A DNA stretch of 64,000 nt from an uncultured Flavobacteriales bacterium (GTDB lineage Bacteria; Bacteroidota; Bacteroidia; Flavobacteriales; Schleiferiaceae): NCBI GenBank assembly GCA_938084135.1, contig CALKDS010000001.1, positions 1 through 64,000 of the forward strand, in the 5' to 3' direction. Shown piece by piece: positions 42,217-51,615 of this stretch (positions within the stretch are counted from its first letter, which is position 1; each line of letters opens with the position of its first letter). The notes below the pieces were generated by a model. That model was not told where the DNA came from and did not search any database. It was given only the letters and a program-made list of their open reading frames with translations. A program made the position numbers and the translations under genes.

Positions 42217-43397
42217 TTTTTGTCAGATTGAAGATTACGCATTTCAGAAATACGGGCCGCAAAGATGCCACTTTTCTGCGGAACTTTCAATTTCAATATT
42301 TCATATGCCTGAATTGCCTTCATAAAAGCACCTTGATCATAATAGTGGTTTGCTAAAGTCTCTGTTACTAAACCGCTTACATTTGGAATTTTTAAAGTTA
42401 AATCCGATATGTTTTCATTCCTTTTAATAGAAGATATTTTTGGATTTAATTCTAAAAACTGCTCCAATATTTTTCTTTCTGTTGACCTCTCCCTTGAAGA
42501 TTCTGTGACAATTTTTGGACCATTGTTCTTCAATCCTTGCAAAAATTGAGCAAAAGGAGAAAGGTTCGTGAATTCTGAATGCTCACGGGATTTTAAAAAA
42601 ACTTTAGGTTTTTTGATTTTATCTTGAAAATTAAAATCTTCATCTAAATTATTTATTTTGATGTGCGGAGCTTTTTCATTGCTATTAACTAGAGTTTTTT
42701 TCTTTCTTACTATCGGAAGATCTGTTTTTTCTAATTTTTCTATATTTTCCTCAAGAACTATTTTTTTTACCTTTTTAACAGTTTCATTTTCTTTTCGATC
42801 CAAATCCTTTTTTCGATCTAAATCCTTTACTATGGGTAGTCCATCATTACCTTTTCTGTTGCGGCTTAGCTGTTCTTTAATAGCTCTGCTTCTTAAAATT
42901 TGAATCTTAACTTTATCCGGTAAAGTAGATAAGTCTAGCGACTCCATAGATGTCTTCTTTACTTTTACAATTTCTATTTTAGAAGTTGATGATTTGGTAT
43001 TTTTTTTAAATTCTTTAACACCTGAAATATGTTTTTCATCTGAATCTTCTTCGGGAATTTGGATCTCATTTTTACTTTCTATTTCCGACTGAATAAAGGT
43101 TCGATCTGATAATCTCTTTTTTACAGCTGCCATCTGAACCTCAATTGGAACCAATGATTCTTCAGCCCAGTCAAAAAGAGCAGAACGGTTCATTGTTGAA
43201 ACTGATGATCGATTCAATTGGGAGGGGAACTTGTAAGAGTCTTCCTGCTGTAAGCTCCGTAAATACAAAAAATGGAAAATAGGTGCATAAGGATATTGAT
43301 CTACTAATTGCCCTAAACTCAACGTAGATTCTTTTCCGAAGCTGGCTTTGCTTTTTAGTAGTAAATTAACCTGCTTTTTTTTCTCCCCCATCACCAA
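42213..43397 (-). CDS. Conserved hypothetical protein of the lptE-secG cluster, low-complexity Lys-rich middle
   Basis: LVDQYPYAPIFHFLYLRSLQ...; C-term ANHYYDQGAFMKAIQAYEILKLKVPQKSGIFAARI (TPR-like). Confidence 0.6.
   Translation of the reverse strand: MVMGEKKKQVNLLLKSKASFGKESTLSLGQLVDQYPYAPIFHFLYLRSLQQEDSYKFPSQLNRSSVSTMNRSALFDWAEESLVPIEVQMAAVKKRLSDRTFIQSEIESKNEIQIPEEDSDEKHISGVKEFKKNTKSSTSKIEIVKVKKTSMESLDLSTLPDKVKIQILRSRAIKEQLSRNRKGNDGLPIVKDLDRKKDLDRKENETVKKVKKIVLEENIEKLEKTDLPIVRKKKTLVNSNEKAPHIKINNLDEDFNFQDKIKKPKVFLKSREHSEFTNLSPFAQFLQGLKNNGPKIVTESSRERSTERKILEQFLELNPKISSIKRNENISDLTLKIPNVSGLVTETLANHYYDQGAFMKAIQAYEILKLKVPQKSGIFAARISEMRNLQSDKK
42793..42828 (-). repeat. Tandem duplication of an 18-bp coding unit
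   Basis: TTTCGATCCAAATCCTTT / TTTCGATCTAAATCCTTT, encoding KDLDRK-KDLDRK. Confidence 0.9.
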
Positions 43398-43891
43398 TTG
43401 ACTAATGATCTATTAAAAATCTTTTCTACCATTTCTTGAATTATTTCATCAACAAGAATATCCTCTACAGAACTCAAGTCGCTACTGGCAGGAAAATTTC
43501 GGTAACTAGAAAAGTTTTGCTCAAAATCTTTTTCTGTATTTAAGAAATTTTTAAATCTCACCTTTACCGTCATAGAAAGTCTGCTTTGTGCAATCTGGTC
43601 ATTCGCTCCAGGAGCTTCTGACTTTACTTCATAACCAACTATCTCACCACTGAAGCTCAAGTCTCCGTTAACTTTAGTTAGTGCCAAAGGGGTTTGCCTA
43701 ACCAATAATTCCTGTAATGATTCGGTAAACTGTTGTGATAGTTTCGGATTTACTAAAGGCGCAATATTATTAAATCTATCAATACTCACAGTTTCTGCAG
43801 CACCAACATCTCCACCAGTAAAAGAATAGCCACCTGAGCAGGATTGTAAAACAAATATGAAAAGCAATATTGGAGCTGATCTAAACATCAT
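43391..43891 (-). CDS. lptE: LptE-family LPS assembly lipoprotein
   Basis: Lipobox FVLQSCSGGYSFTGGDVG...SIDRFNNIAPLVNPKLSQQFTESLQELLV. Confidence 0.85.
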   Translation of the reverse strand: MMFRSAPILLFIFVLQSCSGGYSFTGGDVGAAETVSIDRFNNIAPLVNPKLSQQFTESLQELLVRQTPLALTKVNGDLSFSGEIVGYEVKSEAPGANDQIAQSRLSMTVKVRFKNFLNTEKDFEQNFSSYRNFPASSDLSSVEDILVDEIIQEMVEKIFNRSLVNW

Positions 43892-45123
43892 TAACCCAGA
43901 TTATATTGTTTGATTTTACGATACAATGTTCGCTCTGAAATACCTAATTCTTCTGCAGCCTCTTTGCGACGACCTCGATGTTTATCAATTGCCCTTTTTA
44001 TCATTTCTACTTCTAAATCTTGAAGTGATAAATTACCATTGGGATCCTCCGCAGATTCGACATCCAAAGTTTCTTCGCTTGCGATTATTTTATTATCCTT
44101 TTCTATTGAGGGTGCTAGTGACTCAGCATCTCTTGAGGAATTATGATGAATTATTGTTCCTTCCGGAGATTCTTGAGTCTCGTTTAGCCTTCCTCCTTTC
44201 AAAATAGATTGAACTGCGTTTTTTAGGTTACTAATATCACTGCGCATATCAAAAAGAACTTTATAAAGAATCTCTCTTTCAGTCTTAAATTCTCCCTGAG
44301 AAACTGGATTTTCCATCCTTGCCGGAAGGTTTGAACGATCAATTTCAGGTATATAATTTCTCAAAACTTCAGCATCAATCTCTTTATCATTTTCAATAAC
44401 ACAGAGTTGCTCAACAAGATTTCGCAGTTGACGAATATTCCCTGGCCATCTGTAATCCTCTAAAACTCTAACAGCCTCTTGACTTAACCGCACTCCCGGA
44501 ACTCTATATTTTTGAGCAAAATCCTGAGCAAACTTTCGAAATAATAGATGAATATCACCTTTCCTATCACGCAAGGGGGGTAGATTAATTTCCACAGTGT
44601 TTAGTCGATAATAGAGATCTTCACGAAATTCATTTTTTTCTATTCCGCGCAACATATCTGAATTGGTGGCTCCGACAATTCTAACATTTATTTTCTGGGA
44701 TTTAGAGGAACCAACTCGAATAATTTCTCCATTTTCCAGCACACGCAACAAACGCACTTGAGTCCCTAGGGGCAATTCCCCAACCTCATCCATAAAAATA
44801 GTGCCATTATCTGCCTCCTCAAAGTACCCTTTCCGAGCCCCTGTTGCGCCCGTAAAAGAACCTTTTTCATGACCAAAAAGCTCGCTATCAATTGTTCCTT
44901 CAGGGATAGCTCCGCAATTAACGGCAATTAACGGTGAATGTTTTCTGTGGGATAGGTGATGAATTATTTTTGGTATAGCTTCCTTACCAACCCCACTTTC
45001 TCCCGTAACTAAAACTGAAATATCAGTTGGAGCTACCTGCATAGCCTTGAAAATAGCACGATCAAGAACTTCATTAGTTCCAATAATGCCGAAACGCTGC
45101 TTAATTTCTTGAATATTCATCAC
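43891..45123 (-). CDS. Sigma54-interacting AAA+ transcriptional activator, PspF-like (no N-terminal sensor domain), Fis-type HTH
   Basis: VLVTGESGVGKE Walker A; GHEKGSFTGATGARKGYFEEADNGTIFMDEV; RWPGNIRQLRNLVEQL; C-term RRKEAAEELGISERTLYRKIKQY. Confidence 0.95.
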   Translation of the reverse strand: MMNIQEIKQRFGIIGTNEVLDRAIFKAMQVAPTDISVLVTGESGVGKEAIPKIIHHLSHRKHSPLIAVNCGAIPEGTIDSELFGHEKGSFTGATGARKGYFEEADNGTIFMDEVGELPLGTQVRLLRVLENGEIIRVGSSKSQKINVRIVGATNSDMLRGIEKNEFREDLYYRLNTVEINLPPLRDRKGDIHLLFRKFAQDFAQKYRVPGVRLSQEAVRVLEDYRWPGNIRQLRNLVEQLCVIENDKEIDAEVLRNYIPEIDRSNLPARMENPVSQGEFKTEREILYKVLFDMRSDISNLKNAVQSILKGGRLNETQESPEGTIIHHNSSRDAESLAPSIEKDNKIIASEETLDVESAEDPNGNLSLQDLEVEMIKRAIDKHRGRRKEAAEELGISERTLYRKIKQYNLG

Positions 45124-45518
45124 TTTAAAGTTTTATACAGTTTTAAGGAATGACCTGTTCTAATTCTCGTCCCCGAAATTTTATTTACAACGAAAGGAGC
45201 GCCAGCTTCAATTAAAATCTCTTTGGCCTCGGGAAATGATCTTTTAAAAGATAGATCCATATTCTTTCCTGTCCATAGCGAATTTGATATTTCTTTACCC
45301 ATTTTATCAAAAATTACGATTGTAAATCCAACCGTTAGATTTTCAATACAAACACCATTTTTAGATATACATAATTCTAAAAATCCATTCTCTTTTATCT
45401 CTTCTTGGATAATATTAAAAGACAATTCCTTATCCTCCCATGTACCATCTTGAAGTCTTGTCTGAGAATAGAGACTTGATCCTAAAAATAAGAATAACAA
45501 AAAGAAAAACTTATTCAT
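45120..45518 (-). CDS. Hypothetical secreted protein
   Basis: Signal peptide MNKFFFLLFLFLGSSLYSQ; overlaps next gene start. Confidence 0.5.
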   Translation of the reverse strand: MNKFFFLLFLFLGSSLYSQTRLQDGTWEDKELSFNIIQEEIKENGFLELCISKNGVCIENLTVGFTIVIFDKMGKEISNSLWTGKNMDLSFKRSFPEAKEILIEAGAPFVVNKISGTRIRTGHSLKLYKTLK

Positions 45519-45531
45519 GATTTTTATTTTT

Positions 45532-46974
45532 TTAAATGGCTATTCCGATTAAAGTTGCAGATGTAGCTCTCTGTATTTCTACATCTACAAAGTCTCCCGG
45601 ACGAAAATTCTTTTTTGGAAATACGACAACATTATTTTGCGAGGTCCTTCCAAATAAATCATCTTCAGATTTTTTTGATTTTCCCTCTACTAACACTTGA
45701 AAAGTTTGACCTAAATATTTTGATAAATTTTCTCTACTGTGCCTTTGTTGATATTCGATTATTTCAGAAAGTCTACGTTTTTTTATTTCCAAAGGGACGT
45801 CGTCGTCTAAATTCCTGGCAGCAAAAGTGTTTGGTCTTTCCGAGTAAAAAAACATGTAGCCAAAATCATACTTGACTAACTCCATTAAACTCAAAGTTTC
45901 AGCATGATCTTCTTCTGTTTCCCCTGGGAAACCCGTTATCATATCATGCGAAATACCACAATTTGGAATTATTTCTTTTATCCTTTTAATTAAGTCGATA
46001 TATTCTTGACGGTTATGTCCTCTATTCATCGCTTTAAGTATTCGACTACTTCCACTTTGGACTGGAAGATGAATATAATTGCAGATATTATCATTTTCAG
46101 CAATAGCATATAAAACTTCATCAGCCATATCCTGTGGATTAGAAGTTGAAAATCTAATTCGCATTTTTGGAACTGCTTTAGCTACCATTTTTAACAAATC
46201 TGCAAATCTTAAAGCTGCAGCTTGGGCCATTGAACTTGACTTTCGGAAGTCTTTTTTCAATCCTCCACCGTACCACAAATAGCTATCAACATTCTGTCCT
46301 AAAAGAGTAACCTCCTGATAACCATTTTTTGAGAGATTTGTGATCTCATCCACAATAGTCTGAGGGTCGCGACTTCTCTCCCTCCCTCTTGTGAAAGGAA
46401 CAACACAAAAAGTGCACATATTATCACAACCACGAGTTATTGACACAAAAGCGGAAACTCCGTTACCCCCAAGTCTTACTGGCTCTATATTATGATAGGT
46501 TTCTTCTTTTGAAAGTAAAACATTTACAGCATTTCTCCCATCGTCTAGCTCCCCTATTAAATTTGGCAAATCCCTGTAAGCATCAGGTCCTACAACCAGA
46601 TCTACAAGCTTCTCTTCATCAAAAAACTTCTCTCTTACTCTTTCAGCCATGCAGCCAAGAACACCAATTTTCATTTCTGGAGATCTTTTTTTAATGCTAT
46701 TTAATTTCTTCAGTCGTTTTCTTACCGTTTGTTCTGCCTTGTCACGGATAGAACATGTGTTCAGTAGAATTAAATCAGCTTCTTCAGCATTTGTAGTAGT
46801 CTCATATCCATCTTTAACCAAAATGGAAGCAACGATTTCGCTATCCGAAAAATTCATCTGACAACCATATGATTCTAGATATAGTTTCTTACCTGTGCCC
46901 GAACTTTCGATTATTAATGGCTCACCTTGCCTAACTTCGTCAAGTAATTTTCCTTGGCTTTTTGTTGTCTTCAT
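45532..46974 (-). CDS. miaB: tRNA-2-methylthio-N6-dimethylallyladenosine synthase
   Basis: LYLESYGCQMNFSDSEIVASIL; RGCDNMCTFCVVPFTRGRERSR; start at MKTTKSQ. Confidence 0.97.
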   Translation of the reverse strand: MKTTKSQGKLLDEVRQGEPLIIESSGTGKKLYLESYGCQMNFSDSEIVASILVKDGYETTTNAEEADLILLNTCSIRDKAEQTVRKRLKKLNSIKKRSPEMKIGVLGCMAERVREKFFDEEKLVDLVVGPDAYRDLPNLIGELDDGRNAVNVLLSKEETYHNIEPVRLGGNGVSAFVSITRGCDNMCTFCVVPFTRGRERSRDPQTIVDEITNLSKNGYQEVTLLGQNVDSYLWYGGGLKKDFRKSSSMAQAAALRFADLLKMVAKAVPKMRIRFSTSNPQDMADEVLYAIAENDNICNYIHLPVQSGSSRILKAMNRGHNRQEYIDLIKRIKEIIPNCGISHDMITGFPGETEEDHAETLSLMELVKYDFGYMFFYSERPNTFAARNLDDDVPLEIKKRRLSEIIEYQQRHSRENLSKYLGQTFQVLVEGKSKKSEDDLFGRTSQNNVVVFPKKNFRPGDFVDVEIQRATSATLIGIAI

Positions 46975-46978
46975 TTTA

Positions 46979-47011
46979 CAAAAATAAGTACTTTGATGCA
47001 TCCGTGACAAA
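46979..47011 (-). promoter_or_regulatory. Bacteroidota-type promoter of miaB: TTTG-N21-TATTTTTG, 4 nt before ATG
   Basis: Plus strand CAAAAATA (46979-46986) and CAAA (47008-47011); 21-nt spacer; ATG at 46974. Confidence 0.65.
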
Positions 47012-47082
47012 ATGTCAGCGAATGATTTTATACAATTTTATGGAAATGCTTCCATTACTTTGCGCTCAGAAAAAAATATCTT

Positions 47083-49380
47083 ATGCCTAAAAACTTAGTA
47101 ATCGTCGAGTCGCCTGCAAAAGCTAAAACTATTGAGAAATTTCTAGGCCCAGACTTTAAAGTGGAATCAAGCTTTGGTCATATTCGTGATCTCGATAAAG
47201 TGGACAGAGAAAATATGTTTTCTCCATCATATATCGTGAGTAAGGATAAAAAAGAAGTTGTGAGCAAATTAAAAAAGCTCGCAAAAGATAGTGAGATCGT
47301 CTGGCTTGCTTCTGATGAAGACCGAGAGGGAGAGGCAATTGCATGGCATTTAGCAGAGACATTAAAATTAGACCCATTAAAAACGAATCGAATCGTTTTC
47401 CACGAAATAACAAAAAAGGCAATAACAAAAGCTATTGGAGAACCTCGGAAGATAGATATGGAAATTGTTAATGCTCAGCAAGCTAGAAGAGTAATGGATC
47501 GAATTGTTGGGTTTGACTTATCCCCGGTTCTTTGGAAAAAAGTCCGAGCGGGACTCAGCGCAGGAAGAGTTCAGTCAGTGGCCGTTAGACTAATTGTTGA
47601 AAGAGAAAGAGAAATTTTATCTTTTCAAAGCTCAAGTGATTTTCGCATCAATGCGACTTTTTCAAACTCAAAAGGCGAATCATTTATTACTGAACTAAAC
47701 AAAAGTGCTCCAAATGAAGAAAGTGTGGAACCCATGCTTGAAAGCTTAAATACAAATATGTTTAAGGTTGCTAATCTTGAAAAAAAATCTGCAAGTAGAA
47801 AACCATCGGCACCATTTACAACTAGTACTCTTCAACAGGAAGCTTCAAGAAAGTTAGGTTATCAAGTGAATAGAACGATGTCATTGGCTCAAGGCCTTTA
47901 TGAATCTGGATTGATTACCTATATGCGAACAGATTCCTTAAACCTATCACAGGAAGCTATTAATGAGGCAAGTACAGTGATTTCAGAAAATTATGGTCAC
48001 CAATATATTCAGGTTAGGAAATATAGTACAAAAGCTAAGGGGGCGCAAGAAGCTCACGAAGCTATAAGACCCACTAATATGTCTAAAATTTCAGGAGGAA
48101 ATGATGACCAGCAGAAAAAGCTTTATGATCTCATCTGGAAAAGGACTATTGCATCTCAAATGAGTGATGCCAAACTGGAAAGGACAACTGCAGAAATAGA
48201 AAATGATTCCGGTCTGAAATTTGTGGCTAAAGGTGAAATGATTTCTTTCGATGGTTTTCTTAAAATCTACAGAGAGAACATGAATGAAGATAACTCTGGT
48301 ATACTACCGAATTTAGAGAAAGGTGAAATCGCTAACTTGATTTCTGCGACAGCAACCCAAAGATTCACAAGGCCTCCAGGACGTTTTTCCGAAGCTACTT
48401 TAGTTAAATCTATGGAAGAACTTGGGATTGGGCGACCTTCAACTTATGCGCCTACGATAACGACAATTCAAAAAAGAGGATATGTTCAAAAAGGGGATTC
48501 TGAAGGAATAGAACGTACTTTTTCCAAAGGAAGCTTTTCTGATCGTAAATGGAATTGGGAACAAATAAAAGAGAAAGCCGGATCTAATAAGGGTAAAATG
48601 GTTCCAACAGATTTAGGAAACTTAGTAACAGATTTTTTGAATCAGCATTTTGCTCCTGTTATGGATTATCAGTTTACTGCAAAAATGGAAAGTGATTTTG
48701 ATTTAATCTCAACAGGATCAGCTCCATGGACAGAGGTGTTGTCAGATTTTTACTCAGATTTCAGTCCTTTGGTTGGTAAAGCTGGAGATGCAGAAAGAGA
48801 AAGCGGCCAACGCACTTTAGGAATTGATCCTGATTCAGGAAAAAATATTTATGTCCGACTTGCAAAGTTTGGTCCAGTTATTCAAGTAGGAGAAACATCT
48901 GATGAAGATAAACCTAAGTTTGTAGGACTTCCAAAAGAACATGGATTGGAAACTGTAACTCTAGAGGACGCTTTGCCTCTTTTAGCTCTACCCAGAATAG
49001 TGGGAACCTATGACGGAGAAAACATTATAGCTAATAATGGTAGATTCGGAGCATATGTTCAAGTCAAACGTAATTTTGTTAGCCTACCCCCAGAAATTAC
49101 TCCATTTAATGTTTCTGAAGAGCAAGCTATTGAACTTATTGTTGCTAAGGCTGCAGCAGATGCGGCAGCGCAATTGGCTATTTTTGAGAGTCCAGATGGA
49201 ATTATCGAAGTGCGAAAAGGGCGTTTTGGCCCATATATCAAATTCAATAAAGGCAATTTTAAAATTCCAAAAGATATTGATCCAGAGTCGTTGACATTAG
49301 AATCCTCCATGAAAATAATTGAAGAAGCCCCTGCTAAGAAATCGAAACGGTCGACAAAAAAATCCTCAAAAAAATCTTAG
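47083..49380 (+). CDS. topA: DNA topoisomerase I
   Basis: NLVIVESPAKAKTIEKFLG; ASDEDREGEAIAWH; ESGLITYMRTDSLNLS. Confidence 0.98.
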   Translation: MPKNLVIVESPAKAKTIEKFLGPDFKVESSFGHIRDLDKVDRENMFSPSYIVSKDKKEVVSKLKKLAKDSEIVWLASDEDREGEAIAWHLAETLKLDPLKTNRIVFHEITKKAITKAIGEPRKIDMEIVNAQQARRVMDRIVGFDLSPVLWKKVRAGLSAGRVQSVAVRLIVEREREILSFQSSSDFRINATFSNSKGESFITELNKSAPNEESVEPMLESLNTNMFKVANLEKKSASRKPSAPFTTSTLQQEASRKLGYQVNRTMSLAQGLYESGLITYMRTDSLNLSQEAINEASTVISENYGHQYIQVRKYSTKAKGAQEAHEAIRPTNMSKISGGNDDQQKKLYDLIWKRTIASQMSDAKLERTTAEIENDSGLKFVAKGEMISFDGFLKIYRENMNEDNSGILPNLEKGEIANLISATATQRFTRPPGRFSEATLVKSMEELGIGRPSTYAPTITTIQKRGYVQKGDSEGIERTFSKGSFSDRKWNWEQIKEKAGSNKGKMVPTDLGNLVTDFLNQHFAPVMDYQFTAKMESDFDLISTGSAPWTEVLSDFYSDFSPLVGKAGDAERESGQRTLGIDPDSGKNIYVRLAKFGPVIQVGETSDEDKPKFVGLPKEHGLETVTLEDALPLLALPRIVGTYDGENIIANNGRFGAYVQVKRNFVSLPPEITPFNVSEEQAIELIVAKAAADAAAQLAIFESPDGIIEVRKGRFGPYIKFNKGNFKIPKDIDPESLTLESSMKIIEEAPAKKSKRSTKKSSKKS

Positions 49381-49383
49381 ATT

Positions 49384-50538
49384 ATGTGGCAAGAAGTCCT
49401 CAGCCCAATATCAAAAGACTTGCTTTGTGAATTTAAACCCGGATCGCTTGGGGAGAACTTGAATATTTACGCAGAAGAATCAAACTTCCCAGACTTAAGA
49501 AACAATAGAGTAGTCATAATAGGAGTCCCGGAGGATCGATCAAGTCTTAAACATAAGGGAACCAGTGATGCGAGTAATGCCATTAGAAAACAACTTTACT
49601 CTCTTTATCCAGGCTCATGGGAGATTAATATTGCAGACATAGGAAATATAATTCCAGGAAGAGACGTAATTGATACAATAGCTGCTCTTGAGGAAGTTTG
49701 TGTAGAGGTTTTAAAACTTAACTCAATACCCTTTATAATTGGAGGAAGTTCAGATTTAGGCTTCGCTATTTATCGAGCATTCGTAAGGCTAGAACGAACT
49801 ATTAACGCCACAATTTTAGATAGTAGAATTTCTCTTGAATCAGATGAAAAAGAGCTGAATTCAGATAATTATTTAAGTCATATTCTAACCTCTAAACCAT
49901 ACAGACTTTATAATTTATCTCACATCGGTCATCAAACTTATTATGTTCCTCCTCAAATTATTGGCCTACTTGAACGAATGCATTTTAGCACCTATAGACT
50001 TGGAGAAATAAGAGACAAGATTCACCTTATTGAGCCCCTCATGAGAGATGCCGATGTTATTTTTTTTAATAATCATGTGATTAGAATGGCAGATGCACCA
50101 GGTCAATCGGACCCAACACCAAATGGTCTTACAGGAGAAGAGTTTTGCGCAGCTATGCGTTACGCAGGAATGAGTGATAAACTTTCAGCAACTGGATTAT
50201 TTGATTTTAATCCGAGGTTGGAGAGCAGTACTCAAAACGCCCAACTGCTGGCCCAAAGTATTTGGTACTTCTTTGACGGGGTTGATTGGAGGAAGGGAGA
50301 CTATCCTTTTAGATCAAAAACTGAGTACACAAAGTTCACAGTGCTAACAGATGGCCTAGATGAAGAAATTATTTTTTATAAATCATCATGGTCAGAAAGA
50401 TGGTGGATGGAAATCCCATCTCATCCTGGACGGGATGCAAAAAATAGTCTAATTTCCTGTTCTATTGACGATTACAATGCTGCACGAAAAGGTGAAATAC
50501 CCGATAGATATTGGAAAGCTATTCAAAAATCTATTTAG
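49384..50538 (+). CDS. Arginase/formimidoylglutamase-family fold protein, predicted pseudoenzyme
   Basis: Ureohydrolase-like layout (VVIIGVPEDRSS...NAIRKQLYSLY...IIGGSSDLGFAIYRAF...ATILDSRISLE...VIFFNNHVIRMADAPG) with substituted metal-ligand motifs. Confidence 0.75.
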   Translation: MWQEVLSPISKDLLCEFKPGSLGENLNIYAEESNFPDLRNNRVVIIGVPEDRSSLKHKGTSDASNAIRKQLYSLYPGSWEINIADIGNIIPGRDVIDTIAALEEVCVEVLKLNSIPFIIGGSSDLGFAIYRAFVRLERTINATILDSRISLESDEKELNSDNYLSHILTSKPYRLYNLSHIGHQTYYVPPQIIGLLERMHFSTYRLGEIRDKIHLIEPLMRDADVIFFNNHVIRMADAPGQSDPTPNGLTGEEFCAAMRYAGMSDKLSATGLFDFNPRLESSTQNAQLLAQSIWYFFDGVDWRKGDYPFRSKTEYTKFTVLTDGLDEEIIFYKSSWSERWWMEIPSHPGRDAKNSLISCSIDDYNAARKGEIPDRYWKAIQKSI

Positions 50539-50636
50539 ATTTATTACTGTTATCAATGAGAATAATTCATTTTGTTTATCAAATTCGCTTTATGGTGGCA
50601 TTTAATTTCCTATTTTTAGCCCTCAATCAGCATTGA

Positions 50637-51581
50637 ATGACAGTCCGTAATTTTTTTTTCGTAACCTTATCCATCGTTTTTACTGGAACAGTTGCAGCTC
50701 AACAAGATGTGCAATACACGCAGTATTATCATAATCAAGTAGGTTTCAATCCCGGGGTTGCAGGCAGTTCAGGCGCTATTAATCTTAATGTTGGGCATAG
50801 ATCTCAATGGGTTGGATTTGAAAATGCGCCAACGAGTCAAAATATTAACGCCGACATACCACTAGCGATTTTACATGGCGGATTATTAGTTAATATCGTT
50901 AATGATCAAATAGGATTCTTCCAAGATATCGCTGCTGCAGTAGGCTACGCATATCAATTGGAATTGGGTCCAGGAAAATTAGGAATAGGACTTTCTGTCG
51001 ACTTTAAAAATAAAAATGTGAAAGCTGCCCAATGGATATATCCTGATGGTACCAGTGGCTCGAGTGACCCATCTATTTTTGCCCCCAACGCGACTGCAAT
51101 GACTCCTGAAATGAATTTTGGCGCATATTATTCTACAGATCTCTGGTATGGTGGATTGTCAACGAGTCGATTATTACAAAGTGAAGCGAACTTAGGAGCC
51201 ACGGCGGCTTACAAAAGTAAATTACACTACTATTTAACTGGCGGAATTAATATTCCATTTAGAGATCTGGAGCTAGTGCTCTCCCCAAACATTTTGATGA
51301 AATCAGATCTTAACTCTAATATTTCTTTGGATATTAATATAAATGCTCTAATCCAAGAAAAAATATACGGAGGGCTGGGTTACAGAAATCAAGATGCCTT
51401 GAGTGTGATGGCGGGGTATCAAATACTCCCTTCCCTAAGACTAGCCTACTCCTACGATATAACAACATCATCTCTTTCCGCATACAGTGGAGGAAGCCAT
51501 GAGATATTTCTCAACTATAGTTTTAACATTGAAGTGCCGCCACGCATTCAAGGAAGCTATAGAAACATTAGATTTTTGTAA
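50637..51581 (+). CDS. PorP/SprF family type IX secretion membrane protein
   Basis: QQDVQYTQYYHNQVGFNPGVAGSSGAINLNVGHRSQWVGFENAPTSQ...GGLGYRNQDALSVMAGYQI. Confidence 0.95.
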   Translation: MTVRNFFFVTLSIVFTGTVAAQQDVQYTQYYHNQVGFNPGVAGSSGAINLNVGHRSQWVGFENAPTSQNINADIPLAILHGGLLVNIVNDQIGFFQDIAAAVGYAYQLELGPGKLGIGLSVDFKNKNVKAAQWIYPDGTSGSSDPSIFAPNATAMTPEMNFGAYYSTDLWYGGLSTSRLLQSEANLGATAAYKSKLHYYLTGGINIPFRDLELVLSPNILMKSDLNSNISLDININALIQEKIYGGLGYRNQDALSVMAGYQILPSLRLAYSYDITTSSLSAYSGGSHEIFLNYSFNIEVPPRIQGSYRNIRFL

Positions 51582-51615
51582 ATTGGCAAACTTTTTGTGA
51601 TAAGATATTATTCCT

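Noticed and set aside
47056-47085. TTACTTTG before topA as a -7 box
   Set aside because: Lacks correct TAnnTTTG spacing and lies about 20 nt upstream of the ATG; a similar TTACTTTG precedes lpdA, but the evidence is too weak.
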